Below are positions 8,444-17,637 of a stretch of DNA of 64,000 bases, in pieces. The position numbers and the translations under genes are program-made. Location: positions 3,348,001 to 3,412,000 of the forward strand of contig NZ_JQNN01000001.1 of NCBI RefSeq assembly GCF_000745265.1, in the 5' to 3' direction. The notes beneath the pieces are model-generated. The model worked only from the letters and a program-made list of their open reading frames with translations, did not search any database and was not told where the DNA came from. The stretch's first letter is position 1; each line of letters starts with the position of its first letter. Source of the stretch: Massilia sp. 9096. Lineage in GTDB: Bacteria; Pseudomonadota; Gammaproteobacteria; Burkholderiales; Burkholderiaceae_D.

Positions 8444-10195
8444 ATGGGGTTGGCAAGTCTGATCGGCGGCTTCGTGCGCCGCCATTGGCGTTCGTATGGG
8501 TCGTCGGCGGTGATGCTGGCCGGCGTGGCCTTGTGCTCGGTGCTGGTGCCGCGCAAGGTCGGGGCAATGATCGACGGCCTGGCGGCGCACCGCCTCGGCG
8601 GGCACGACCTGATGGTCCAGCTGCTCGAGCTGCTCGGCCTCGGCCTGGCCATCTACGGCTTGCGCGTGGCCTGGCGCCTGCGCCTGTATTCGGCTTCCTA
8701 CCGCCTCGGCGTCGAGCTGCGCACCAAACTGTATGAACGGCTGTCGATGCAGGGCCCGGCGTTCTACCAGCGCCAGCGCACCGGCGACCTGATGGCGCTG
8801 GCCACCAACGACATCGACGCGATCGAGCAGGCCGCGGGCGAAGCGATGCTGGCCGGCTTCGACGGCAGCCTGACGCTGATCATGGTGCTGGGCGTGATGT
8901 TCCTCGGCGTCGACTGGCGCCTGACCCTCATCGCCCTGCTGCCCTTCCCGCTGATGGCGCTGGCGTTCTGGCGCATCTCGAGCCACATCCACGTCGCCGC
9001 CGGCGATGCCCTGAATCGTTTCTCGGCCTTGAACGACCACGTGCAAGAGTCCTTGTCCGGCGTGCGCACGCTGCGCGCGCTCGGCCTGGAGGCGCGCAGC
9101 GCGGCGCAGTTCGCCCAGCTCGCCGCCGACGCATCAGAATCCAGCCTCGCCGCCCAGAAATGGGAAGCGGCCTACGAACCGGCGGTCGGCCTGACGCTCA
9201 CCGCCGCCACCGGCCTGACGCTCGGCCTGGGCGGCTACCTGGTGTGGCAGGGCCAGATCACGATCGGCATGTTGACCAGTTTCACGATGTACCTCGGCCA
9301 GCTGATCTGGCCGATGTTCGCGGCCGGCTGGGTGCTGTCGCTGATCGAACGCGGACGCGCCGCGCTGGCGCGCCTGCAGCCGCTGCTCGACGCCCCGCTC
9401 ACCATCGACGACCGCGGCACGCTCGAGCACCTGGCGCGCGGCGTGCTGGCGCTGCAGGACGTCAGCTTTACTTATACCGGCCAGACCCAGCCGGCTCTCG
9501 AACGCGTGACGGTGCGCCTGCAGCCGGGCCAGACCCTGGGCCTGGTCGGCCCGACCGGCGCCGGCAAGTCGACGCTGCTGCGCGTGCTGCTGCGCCAGGC
9601 CACGCCGCAGCACGGCCGCGTCACCTGGGGCGGGCATGCGCTCGACGAATACGCCCTCGCCACCCTGCGCGGCGCGATCAGCTGGGTGCCGCAGGAATCG
9701 TTCCTGTTCTCGGCCTCGATCGCCGAGAACATCGCCCTCGCGCGCCCGGGCGCGACGCGCGCGGAGGTCGAGCAGGCGGCGCGCATGGCCGACATCCACG
9801 ACGACATCCTGCGCTTCCCCGAGGGCTACGACACGCCCGTCGGCGAAAAGGGCATCACCCTCTCCGGCGGCCAGCGCCAGCGCGTGGCGATCGCGCGTTC
9901 GCTGCTGGCGCACAGCAGCCTGCTGCTGCTCGACGATGCGCTGTCGGCGGTCGACACCGGCACCGAGACGCGCATCCTCGAACACTTCGACGAACTGCGC
10001 CGCACCCGCCCCGAACTGTCGGCCATCATCGCCAGCCATCGGCTGTCGGCCGTGGTCAAGGCCGACCTGATCGTCGTGCTGCGCGACGGCCGCGTCAGCG
10101 AATGCGGCAGCCATGACGACCTGCTGGCGCTGGACGGCTGGTACGCCAGCCAGTGGCGCTATCAACAACTGGAGGCGAGCCTGGATGCCGTCTGA
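8444..10195 (+). CDS. ABC exporter half-transporter, MdlA-like (degenerate ATP site)
   Basis: A 583-residue fused permease/ATPase. Residues ~1-310 contain the six-helix type I exporter membrane domain, and residues ~330-575 the nucleotide-binding domain. Visible motifs are Walker A GPTGAGKST, signature LSGGQRQRVAIAR, Walker B LLLLDDALSAVD and the H-loop SHRLSA. Walker B carries Asp where the catalytic Glu normally sits, the hallmark of the non-hydrolysing site in heterodimeric exporters such as MdlAB. Its partner gene starts 11 nt before this stop, so the two are translationally coupled and expected to form a heterodimer in the inner membrane. The substrate is unknown; drug, lipid or peptide export are the options in the family. 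Confidence 0.88.
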   Translation: MGLASLIGGFVRRHWRSYGSSAVMLAGVALCSVLVPRKVGAMIDGLAAHRLGGHDLMVQLLELLGLGLAIYGLRVAWRLRLYSASYRLGVELRTKLYERLSMQGPAFYQRQRTGDLMALATNDIDAIEQAAGEAMLAGFDGSLTLIMVLGVMFLGVDWRLTLIALLPFPLMALAFWRISSHIHVAAGDALNRFSALNDHVQESLSGVRTLRALGLEARSAAQFAQLAADASESSLAAQKWEAAYEPAVGLTLTAATGLTLGLGGYLVWQGQITIGMLTSFTMYLGQLIWPMFAAGWVLSLIERGRAALARLQPLLDAPLTIDDRGTLEHLARGVLALQDVSFTYTGQTQPALERVTVRLQPGQTLGLVGPTGAGKSTLLRVLLRQATPQHGRVTWGGHALDEYALATLRGAISWVPQESFLFSASIAENIALARPGATRAEVEQAARMADIHDDILRFPEGYDTPVGEKGITLSGGQRQRVAIARSLLAHSSLLLLDDALSAVDTGTETRILEHFDELRRTRPELSAIIASHRLSAVVKADLIVVLRDGRVSECGSHDDLLALDGWYASQWRYQQLEASLDAV

Positions 10196-11987
10196 TCCGA
10201 CTATCAAAACCGACCGCGCGCAAGTCTCGCAAGCCGCCGGCCTGCTGCGCCGCGCCGCCCATCCGGACCGCACCCACCTGTACTGGGCCGTGCTGTGGCT
10301 GGTCATCGCGGCCGGCCTGGAAGTGCTCGGGCCGCTGCTGGGCAAGAAGCTGATCGACGAACACCTGCTGCCGCACCGCCTCGACTGGCCGCGCATGGCC
10401 TGGCTGCTGGGTGGCGTGATCGTGTTCGGCTGGGCCGCGTCGTGGCTGCGCTTTTTGCAGCTGGTGCGCCTGTCCGGCCTGGCGATGCGCTCGGTGCAGC
10501 GCCTGCGCGAATGGGTGTACGGGCACGTGCTGCGCCTGCCGATGGCGTTTTTCGACCGCGCCATCACCGGCCAGCTGGTCAGCCGCGTCACCAACGACAC
10601 CGAGGCGGTCAAGACCCTGTACATCCAGGTGCTGTTCGTGATCCTCGACAGCGGCATCGTGCTGGTCGGGACCTCGATCGCGATGGCGTGGCTCGACTGG
10701 CGCCTGATGCTGATCGTGCTGACGCTGGTGCCGGCGGTGCTCGGCATCGTCTGGCTGTACCAGCGCCTGTCGGCGCCCGCGGTCACGCGCGCACGCGCGC
10801 TGCGCAGCGACATCAACGCACAGATGGCGGAATCGATCGGCGGCATGAGCGTGCTGCAGGCGAACAATGCCCAGCAGCGCTTCGGCGCGCGCTTTGGCGC
10901 CACCAACCAGGAGCACTACACCGCGCGCGTGGCCGAGCTGCGCGCCAACGCTTTCCTGTTGCGCCCCGCGCTCGACTTCCTCAACGTGGTGCTGCTGGCG
11001 GTGGTGATCTTCAGCTTCGGCCAGCGCAGCATGAGCGGGGTCGAAGTCGGCGTGCTGTACGCCTTCATCAGCTACATCGCGCGCGTGGTCGAGCCGCTGA
11101 TCCAGATCACGATGCAGTTTTCGGGCCTGCAGCAGGCCGTGGTCGCGACCGCGCGCGTGGCGCACCTGCTCGACGAGGGGCAGGCGCCCGAGCACGGCAA
11201 GCGCAGTGGCAGCGGCGGCCGCCCGGCCGATACGCCGGCGCGCCCGGATGCGGATGCACCCGCCGTGCGCGTGCGCGACCTGTCGTTCGCCTACGTGCCC
11301 GGCCAGACCGTGCTGCACCACGTCTCGCTCGACATCCCGCAGGGCGCTTTCTTCGGCATCGTCGGCCACACCGGCAGCGGCAAGTCGACCCTGCTGTCGC
11401 TGCTGCTGCGCTACTACGGTTTCGAACAAGGCAGCATCGAGCTGTTCGGCGAAGCGCTGGGCGCGATCGGCAACGAGCGCTTCCGCAACGAAGTCGGCCT
11501 GGTGCCGCAGGATCCCTTCCTGCTGGCGGCGTCGGCGCGTGAAAACATCGACATGGGACGCGGCCTGCCGCGCGAGCAGATCGAGGCCGCCGCGCGCGCC
11601 GCGCACGCGCACGACTTCATCGCCGCGCTCGAACAGGGCTACGAGACGCCGCTGGGCGAAGGCGGCTCGCGCCTGTCGTCCGGCCAGAAGCAGCTGATCG
11701 CGATCGCCCGCGCGCTGGCCGGCCAGCCGCGCATCCTGCTGCTGGACGAAGCCACCTCGCGCATCGACAGCGCCACCGAGCAGATCGTGCAGCAGGCGCT
11801 GGTCGACCTGCGCGGCAAGGTGACCATCATCGCCATCGCACACCGGCTCTCGACCATCCGCGACGCCGACCGCATCGTGGTGCTGAACCACGGCCGCATC
11901 AGCGAATCCGGCAGCCACGACGACCTGATGCGCATCGAGGGCGGCCTGTACCAGCGCCTGTACCTGTTGCAGCAGATTGCGGTTTGA
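10185..11987 (+). CDS. ABC exporter half-transporter, MdlB-like (catalytic partner)
   Basis: A 600-residue exporter subunit paired with the preceding gene. The membrane domain spans ~residues 15-330. The ATPase has Walker A GHTGSGKST, signature LSSGQKQLIAIAR, Walker B ILLLDEATSRID with the catalytic Glu, and switch His in AIAHRLST. This partner therefore supplies the catalytic glutamate that the first subunit lacks. The start at 10185 (MPSDPTIKTD) lies 14 nt after the first base of a GGAGG motif and overlaps the upstream stop. An in-frame ATG at 10113 sits deep inside the upstream gene and is rejected. An Ala/Asp/Pro-rich linker separates the two domains. Confidence 0.88.
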   Translation: MPSDPTIKTDRAQVSQAAGLLRRAAHPDRTHLYWAVLWLVIAAGLEVLGPLLGKKLIDEHLLPHRLDWPRMAWLLGGVIVFGWAASWLRFLQLVRLSGLAMRSVQRLREWVYGHVLRLPMAFFDRAITGQLVSRVTNDTEAVKTLYIQVLFVILDSGIVLVGTSIAMAWLDWRLMLIVLTLVPAVLGIVWLYQRLSAPAVTRARALRSDINAQMAESIGGMSVLQANNAQQRFGARFGATNQEHYTARVAELRANAFLLRPALDFLNVVLLAVVIFSFGQRSMSGVEVGVLYAFISYIARVVEPLIQITMQFSGLQQAVVATARVAHLLDEGQAPEHGKRSGSGGRPADTPARPDADAPAVRVRDLSFAYVPGQTVLHHVSLDIPQGAFFGIVGHTGSGKSTLLSLLLRYYGFEQGSIELFGEALGAIGNERFRNEVGLVPQDPFLLAASARENIDMGRGLPREQIEAAARAAHAHDFIAALEQGYETPLGEGGSRLSSGQKQLIAIARALAGQPRILLLDEATSRIDSATEQIVQQALVDLRGKVTIIAIAHRLSTIRDADRIVVLNHGRISESGSHDDLMRIEGGLYQRLYLLQQIAV

Positions 11988-12135
11988 GGCTATCCCGACA
12001 GAAATGTCTCGATTTGTAATCGTAAACACGTTCAAAGTCTTTGCAAGAATCAAACCCTCGGTTTAGTAATCCGAAACTTTGTGTCTTTTCCGCATAAAAG
12101 CGCTAAAGACATGCCTTTCTCCCCAGCAACGGGCC

Positions 12136-12141
12136 TATAAT
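12136..12141 (+). promoter_or_regulatory. probable -10 element (TATAAT) upstream of the diguanylate cyclase gene
   Basis: A consensus TATAAT lies 51 nt before the GGDEF-protein start, in a 204-nt non-coding stretch that is AT-rich for this genome. I see no convincing -35 box at 16-18 nt, so the promoter may need an activator. Confidence 0.45.
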
Positions 12142-12191
12142 GTTCGGTCATAGTCCCTCACATGGGATGACGAACACCTCCCTGGGGATCT

Positions 12192-14264
12192 ATGTTGGCA
12201 AGCCTAATCCGCGCTTCGCAACCCCGCCGCAGCCATGCGCTGCTGGCGGCGCTTTGGCTGGCATTCGGCGCTGCCGCTGCCCAGGATCTCCCGTCGCACC
12301 AGCGCTTCTCCGAACTCAGGGAGATGGCCCGGGTCTCGCCGCAGCGCGCCGTGCCGGTGCTCGACCGGCTGCAAGCCGAGGCACGGCGCGGCACGCCGGC
12401 CGAGCAGGCCGACTTCCTGATCGCCTCCTGCGACGTCCAGCACCTCCTCGGCCAGCACGCCACGGCGCTCGGCCTGTGCGACCAGGCGATCGCCATCGGC
12501 CGCCTGCATCATAACGACGACATCCTGGCGAGCGCGCTGATGGCCAAGGCCTATGCGCTGTTCAGCCTGAACGAAACGGCGCAATCGCACCAGCTGATCT
12601 GGGAAGCCGAGAAGCTCTTGAGCGCCAGCCGCGACGTCGGCCTGCGCGTGCGTGCCCAGGTCTCGTCGGGCGAGTCGTTCGCCGAGGACGGCAACCTGCC
12701 GCTCGCGCTCACCAAGATCCAGGGTGCGACCCTGATGGCGCGCCAGAGCGGCGACCCGCTGCTGCTGGTGATCGCGCTGCGCGCGCTGGGCAAGCTGTAC
12801 GACCAGATGCGCGAGTACGCCAAGGGCTTCGAGGCCGTCGACGAGGGCATGCGCGTGGCCGAAGCAATGCAATCGCCGGGCCGGCTGCTACTGCTGAAGG
12901 GGACCGAATACGCGCTCGCGATCGACTCCGGACAGCCGCAACGCGCGCTCAAGGCGCAGCTGGCGGCGCTCGATCTGGCGCACAAGGTCGGCGCCGGGCC
13001 GATGATGGGCGATACGCTGGTCAACCTGTCCGACGTCTACCTGAAGCTGGGCGACTATCACCACGCCCTGTCGTACGCCCAGCAGGCGCTGGCCCGGGCC
13101 AACGAACTCAACGACGAAGGCCTGGCCGGCGTGGCGCGCCTGAACATCGGCGAGGTCTACCTGGCGATGGGCCGTATCCCGGAAGGCAAGACGAACATGG
13201 AGGCCGGCCTGGCCTGGTTCGAAAAAGCCGGCAAGAAGCCCGACCTGCTGAACGTGCTGATCGAATACGGCGAGTCGCTCGAAAAAGCCGGCGACCTGAG
13301 CGGGGCGCTGGCCGCCTACCACCGCGAGCGCAAGCTGTCGAACGAGATGTTCGAGAGGCGCCGCCAGAAGGCGATGCTCGAACTGCAGGAAAAGTACGAA
13401 GCCGACAAGAAGCAGCGCCAGATCGAATTGCTGCGCCAGGAAAACCAGGTGAAGTCGACCGAGATCGACAACCGCCGCCTGCAGCAGCGCGTCTGGTGGC
13501 TGCTGGCGGTGGTGTTCGGCCTGGCCTCGGCGATCGTCGGCCTGCTGTACCGCAAGGTGCGCCATGCCAACGCCCAGCTCGAGGAAAAGAACCAGGAACT
13601 CAAGCAGCAGAGCGTGCGCGACCCGCTGACGGCGCTGTACAACCGCCGCCACTTCCAGGAATTCATGCGCGGCCGCCAGGACGGCGAACGGCGCGGCAAT
13701 GCCGGCCGCGCCGCCGGCGACGACACCGTCAGCGCACTGTACCTGCTCGACGTCGACCACTTCAAGCACATCAACGACACCTATGGCCACGGCGCCGGCG
13801 ACGCCGTGCTGCGCGAGATCGCCGCCGCCCTGCGCGACATCCTGCGCGAGACCGACATGATCGTGCGCTGGGGTGGCGAGGAATTCCTGGCCTTCCTGCC
13901 GGCGGTCCCGCGCGCCAGCCTGGACGAGGTGGCGCGCCGTCTGCTGAACGGCATCCCCGCGCGCACCATCGACTACCAGGGCGCCACCTTGTCGGCCCAG
14001 GTCTCGATCGGCTTCGCGCCCTTCCCGCTGGCGCCGGGCGCCGAGATCGTGTCATGGGAGCGCGCGGTCAATATCGTCGACATGGCGCTGTACCTGGCCA
14101 AGGGCCATGGCCGCAACCGCGCCTACGGCGTGCGCAGCTTCGACGGCGCCGACGGCGCCTCGATGAACGAGATCGAGCACGACATCGAAGCGGCCTGGCG
14201 CGCCGGACACGTCGAACTGTCGATCGTCATGGGTCCGCAGCCAGAGCTGCGCATGGTCTCCTAG
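12192..14264 (+). CDS. TPR-repeat membrane diguanylate cyclase (GGDEF)
   Basis: The 690-residue protein makes cyclic di-GMP from two GTP. It has a signal peptide (ALLAALWLAFGAAAAQ), a ~350-residue periplasmic part made of tetratricopeptide-like helical repeats (e.g. GDTLVNLSDVYLKLGDYHHA), a coiled coil, and one transmembrane helix near residue 435 (WWLLAVVFGLASAIVGLLY). The C-terminal cytoplasmic GGDEF domain reads RWGGEEF, preceded at five residues by RETD, a complete RxxD product-inhibition site. Nucleotide-binding features (DPLTALYNRRHF, LLDVDHFKHINDTYGH) are intact, so it should be active and feedback-inhibited. The TPR region presumably senses a periplasmic partner. It has its own start with a GGGGA motif, and no partner gene is nearby. 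Confidence 0.88.
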   Translation: MLASLIRASQPRRSHALLAALWLAFGAAAAQDLPSHQRFSELREMARVSPQRAVPVLDRLQAEARRGTPAEQADFLIASCDVQHLLGQHATALGLCDQAIAIGRLHHNDDILASALMAKAYALFSLNETAQSHQLIWEAEKLLSASRDVGLRVRAQVSSGESFAEDGNLPLALTKIQGATLMARQSGDPLLLVIALRALGKLYDQMREYAKGFEAVDEGMRVAEAMQSPGRLLLLKGTEYALAIDSGQPQRALKAQLAALDLAHKVGAGPMMGDTLVNLSDVYLKLGDYHHALSYAQQALARANELNDEGLAGVARLNIGEVYLAMGRIPEGKTNMEAGLAWFEKAGKKPDLLNVLIEYGESLEKAGDLSGALAAYHRERKLSNEMFERRRQKAMLELQEKYEADKKQRQIELLRQENQVKSTEIDNRRLQQRVWWLLAVVFGLASAIVGLLYRKVRHANAQLEEKNQELKQQSVRDPLTALYNRRHFQEFMRGRQDGERRGNAGRAAGDDTVSALYLLDVDHFKHINDTYGHGAGDAVLREIAAALRDILRETDMIVRWGGEEFLAFLPAVPRASLDEVARRLLNGIPARTIDYQGATLSAQVSIGFAPFPLAPGAEIVSWERAVNIVDMALYLAKGHGRNRAYGVRSFDGADGASMNEIEHDIEAAWRAGHVELSIVMGPQPELRMVS

Positions 14265-14280
14265 GATCTCGATAAAGCGA

Positions 14281-14307
14281 CTGCGCGTTGCCCTGCCGCT
14301 GGCTACG
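14281..14307. repeat. short copy of a dispersed repeat (see 50762-50847)
   Basis: This 27-bp stretch matches both ends of the longer element at 50762-50847. Its first 18 bp equal 50762-50779 and its last 15 bp equal 50833-50847, overlapping on the shared CTGCCG. It lies just after the diguanylate cyclase gene. Confidence 0.7.
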
Positions 14308-14344
14308 CTTTCTCGAGACCCTCCGCTTTACGGTTTGCTTTCTT

Positions 14345-14677
14345 TTATTTGGCGGACTCGCGCATTTTGGCGCCCGCTTCCTCGACCTTCTGTCCGACCT
14401 TGTCGGTGACCTGATTCAGGTTGGTGCGCGCCTGCTCGACCGCGTTCGGCACGGCGTCGCGCGCCTGGCGCGCCGCGGCGTCGGCCTTGCCGACTTCCTC
14501 CTGCACCTTGGCCGTGGCCTTGGCCCCGGCGTCGTCGAGCGCCTTACCGGCTTGCTGGGCCGGCCCGATGCCGTTCTGGCCGATGCTGCCGGTCGTGCTT
14601 CCCGACTGGCCGCAAGCGCTCAAGGTGGCGACGCAGACGGCCAACAATACGCCGGCCGTTCTCCGATTCGTGTTCAT
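14345..14677 (-). CDS. small predicted lipoprotein with amphipathic helical body
   Basis: A 110-residue protein with a lipoprotein signal (VLLAVCVATLSACGQ; lipobox LSAC). After a Gly/Ser spacer, the mature part is a nearly continuous Ala/Lys/Glu-rich helix (KALDDAGAKATAKVQEEVGK onward). Its composition resembles YjfN- or late-embryogenesis-like helical proteins, but I recognise no defined family. The ATG at 14677 follows a near-perfect AAGGAGGA site; an in-frame ATG 18 nt upstream has none. It should be anchored in the outer or inner membrane facing the periplasm. The role is unknown. Confidence 0.75.
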   Translation of the reverse strand: MNTNRRTAGVLLAVCVATLSACGQSGSTTGSIGQNGIGPAQQAGKALDDAGAKATAKVQEEVGKADAAARQARDAVPNAVEQARTNLNQVTDKVGQKVEEAGAKMRESAK

Positions 14678-14770
14678 GGCTATCCTCCTTTGCATTGACG
14701 CTTTGGTTACCTCCGTTTATTGTCAAATATACACCTGAGCGTGCTTTGCGCGCGGACGTTTGACGTACCC

Positions 14771-16117
14771 TCAGCGCCGCGCCTGCGCCGTGCGATGCGC
14801 CGCCTGGGCCGCCATATTGCGTTGCGCGGCCTCCTCGAACGGCGCATCGGTGAGGGTTTGCAGGAAAGCCAGGATGGCGTCGATGTCTTGCTCGCCGAGC
14901 GCCGGCTGCATGCCCTGGCGGCGGTTCAGCGGCAGGGTCGCGACGTTGACGTTGGCGCGATGGGCGGGTGCGACGTCGTCGAACACGCGGCCGCCGCGGT
15001 ACCAGCGGCGCGGTTCGATCGTGCGGGTGGCATAGAACGCGACGGCATCGCGCAGGTCGGCAAACACGCCGTTGTGCATGTAGCGCTCGCGCGCCGCCAC
15101 GTTGCGCAGGCTGGGCGTGCGGAAATAGCCGCACCATTGCGCGCTGTCCGGCCAGCGCCTGGCGGCGGCAGTGGCGCACAGGCCCTCGTCGACGTGGCGC
15201 GGGTCGCGGTTGGCAGGGATGGCGGCGTTGCGCGGTGCGCCGATGGCGTCGTAGCCGAAGTCGGTGAACATCGAACGGGCCGGATTGCGCGCGGTCTCGT
15301 TGAACCGGTGGCAGCTGGCGCAGTTGCCGCGGTCCGGGTCCTTGAACAGCTTCAGCCCTCGCAGTTCCTGCTCGGACAGGCGCCCCTTGCCCTGCACCCA
15401 GGCGTCGTAGCGCGAGGAAAACGGCGCCATTTCGCGGCTCTGCAAGAAGGCTTCCATCGCGGCCCCGAGCGCGGCCATGGCGCCGGCCGTGGTTTGCAGC
15501 GAGGCGGGGCCGAACTCCTTGCGCAAGCCGTCCGCGTACGGCGCGTTGCGCAGCTTGCGCGCGATGGCGTCCGCGGAGAGGTTGTGCATTTCGAGCGGAT
15601 CGAGCAGCGGACGCCGCACCAGCTCGGCGACCGTGTCGGCGCGGCCGTCGGCGAACAAGCCGCCGAACGGGATCGGCGCCGGGGCGTCGTCGTCCTGGTA
15701 GAAGAACAGGCGCGGCACGTAGGCCGCGTAAAGAGCCGACGGCACGTTGCGCGTGCCAAAGCTGCCGGGCCGGCTGCCGAGCGCCACGCCGAGGGTCGAG
15801 CCGTGGTTGCCGGCGAAGCCCTGGTGCGGATCGTGGCAGGCGGCGCAGCTGGTGCCGGCCGGCTCCGACAGGCGCGCGTCGTAGAACACTTGCCGGCCCA
15901 GCGCGGCGCGCGCCGGCGATGGCTGGAACGGCGCCGGCGTCGCCGGCATCGCGGCCAGCTGGGCGGTCGTGCCGATGGTGGCAGTGGTGGCAGTGGCTGC
16001 GGCGGCGGGCACACCGGCGCCGGGGGCCGGGCGCAGGTCGGCGGCCCAGGCGCAGGCAATGGCCATGCCCAGGGCCGCCGTGGCCGCGCGCGTCCACACG
16101 CGCGTGTGCGCGAGCAT
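14771..16117 (-). CDS. di-heme cytochrome c peroxidase/MauG family protein
   Basis: A 448-residue exported protein with an N-terminal signal helix (ATAALGMAIACAWA). Two CxxCH heme-c sites are visible, SCAACHDPHQGF in the first domain and NCASCHRFNE in the second, as expected for CcpA/MauG proteins. These use two c-hemes in the periplasm to reduce hydrogen peroxide or to oxidise a partner protein. NVPSALYAAYVPRLFF, FRTPSLRNVA and YMHNGVFADL are conserved family surroundings. It starts 13 nt after the stop of the metallophosphoesterase gene, so both are likely one transcript. Whether it is a peroxidase or a MauG-like oxidase cannot be told from the motifs alone. Confidence 0.85.
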   Translation of the reverse strand: MLAHTRVWTRAATAALGMAIACAWAADLRPAPGAGVPAAAATATTATIGTTAQLAAMPATPAPFQPSPARAALGRQVFYDARLSEPAGTSCAACHDPHQGFAGNHGSTLGVALGSRPGSFGTRNVPSALYAAYVPRLFFYQDDDAPAPIPFGGLFADGRADTVAELVRRPLLDPLEMHNLSADAIARKLRNAPYADGLRKEFGPASLQTTAGAMAALGAAMEAFLQSREMAPFSSRYDAWVQGKGRLSEQELRGLKLFKDPDRGNCASCHRFNETARNPARSMFTDFGYDAIGAPRNAAIPANRDPRHVDEGLCATAAARRWPDSAQWCGYFRTPSLRNVAARERYMHNGVFADLRDAVAFYATRTIEPRRWYRGGRVFDDVAPAHRANVNVATLPLNRRQGMQPALGEQDIDAILAFLQTLTDAPFEEAAQRNMAAQAAHRTAQARR

Positions 16118-16130
16118 GCGTGGGTGCCGC

Positions 16131-17570
16131 TCAGCCGGCCAGGAAGCCCGTCTTGTCACAGTTCAGGTGGTTGTTCGACAGTGCGCAGGTCGCCATCAGC
16201 TTGCCGGCCCGGGTGTAGGCCTTGTAGGTCCAGCTGGTGCCGCTGCGCTCCATCATCATGAAGCCGAAGGTGCTGCTGTGCGTGACGCGGTCGACGGTCA
16301 CGCCCGGCGCCGGGCCGACGCTCGCCGGGAACGGATCCGGCAGCGCGACGTCCAGGTTGTCGCCGCCGTTGCCGCTCACGAGCGTCGCCGGATGGTTCGA
16401 GCTGAAGTTCAGCGCCTGAAAGTCGTGCACGTGGCCGTGCAGCGCCAGCGCCACGCCGGCCGGGTAGTATGCGCTCGGGTTCACGTTCTGCATCACCGAC
16501 AGCAGTGCCGCATTGCCGCCCTGCGGCGCGGCGCCCGCCACCGGCGTGTAGCCGAGGATCGGGTGGTGGTTGACGAACAGGCTGGTGATCCTGGCTTTCG
16601 CGGCCAGCTTCGCCACGGTCTTGAACTCGTCCTGGTAAGCCTTGAACTGCGGATCGCTGGTCGGCAGCGCCGCCTTGCCGGCCTTGGCCGAATCGAACAC
16701 GATGACCTGGGTGTCGCTGCCCAGCGGGACCGCGTACGGCGCGCTGTAGTTGGCGGCGTTGTCGTTGGCCGGGTCGTCGCAGCTGCGCTGGGCGCCGTAG
16801 GGTTGGGTGTCGAGGAAGCGGAACCAGCCCTGGCCGGCGCGCGCGCATTCCTCGTGGTTGCCGCGCACGACGATCCACGGGGCGGCCGCCATCAGCGGCG
16901 CGGCCGGTTTGAACAGGTCGGCTTCCCAGGTATCCCAGCCATAGCCCCACGGCGTGCCCTGGCAGCCGGCGATGTCGGACGGGCAGGCGTTTTCGCGGTA
17001 GTGGTAGTCGCCGATGTGCAGCACCAGGTCGGGCTGCATCCTGGCCGCGGTCGTGGCGATCTGCGCCAGCGGCCAGGCGTCGCCGTCGTTGCACGACTGG
17101 TAGGCATTGTCGGCTTTCTTGAGGCGGCAGCCGGTGTCGGCCAGGATCAGGATGCGCTGCGGATCGGCCTTCGGCAGCGGCAATGCCTGGGTGCCGATCA
17201 CCACCTGCCTGGCGCCGGCCGGCAGCGACGCTTCGCAGACGTTGACCGGAAACGCCGACGGCTTGGAATCGGCGGCGGCGCTGGCGGTCGTGCGCTGCGC
17301 CGCGGTGCCGGCGGCGGCGCGCAGGCTCATGCGCGTGACGGTGCCGTCGATGCCGATCATCGGGCAGCTCGCATAGCGGGTCGCGACGCGCGCCAACGGC
17401 GTGCCGCCGTCGCCCATGACCACCCAGCGGTACTGCAGATAGGCGTCCTTGCTGGCTTCGTCGTCGCTGGGCGTGCCGCAGCTGGCCAGCAGCGCGGCCA
17501 GTGGCGCGACGAGCAGCGGCAGGGCAAAAGCGGCGAGCGGGCGCCTGTCGAATCCGGTCATGGCTTGCAT
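16131..17570 (-). CDS. lipoprotein metallophosphoesterase
   Basis: A 479-residue calcineurin-like phosphoesterase anchored as a lipoprotein (LLVAPLAALLASCGT). The dinuclear-metal motifs appear in order: ILILADTG, LVLHIGDYHYR, IVVRGNHEECAR, FVNHHPILG and ALHGHVHDFQAL. The ~110 residues before the first motif have no recognisable domain. The enzyme should hydrolyse phosphoesters in the periplasm or at the cell surface; the substrate is unknown. Starts at 17561, 17570 and 17585 all give the same mature protein, and GAAGG is best placed for 17561. It is co-oriented with the di-heme gene downstream and 67 nt from the zinc-ribbon gene upstream. Confidence 0.85.
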   Translation of the reverse strand: MQAMTGFDRRPLAAFALPLLVAPLAALLASCGTPSDDEASKDAYLQYRWVVMGDGGTPLARVATRYASCPMIGIDGTVTRMSLRAAAGTAAQRTTASAAADSKPSAFPVNVCEASLPAGARQVVIGTQALPLPKADPQRILILADTGCRLKKADNAYQSCNDGDAWPLAQIATTAARMQPDLVLHIGDYHYRENACPSDIAGCQGTPWGYGWDTWEADLFKPAAPLMAAAPWIVVRGNHEECARAGQGWFRFLDTQPYGAQRSCDDPANDNAANYSAPYAVPLGSDTQVIVFDSAKAGKAALPTSDPQFKAYQDEFKTVAKLAAKARITSLFVNHHPILGYTPVAGAAPQGGNAALLSVMQNVNPSAYYPAGVALALHGHVHDFQALNFSSNHPATLVSGNGGDNLDVALPDPFPASVGPAPGVTVDRVTHSSTFGFMMMERSGTSWTYKAYTRAGKLMATCALSNNHLNCDKTGFLAG

Positions 17571-17637
17571 CCTTCGTCTTGTCATCGAGACAAATACGAT
17601 ACGGCGACAATATGACCGGATCGTGACGCGCCCGCCC

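Noticed and set aside
10113..10184. Longer N-terminus for the second ABC subunit
   Set aside because: It would lie entirely inside the first subunit's gene; the ATG at 10185 has GGAGG upstream and fits MdlB length.
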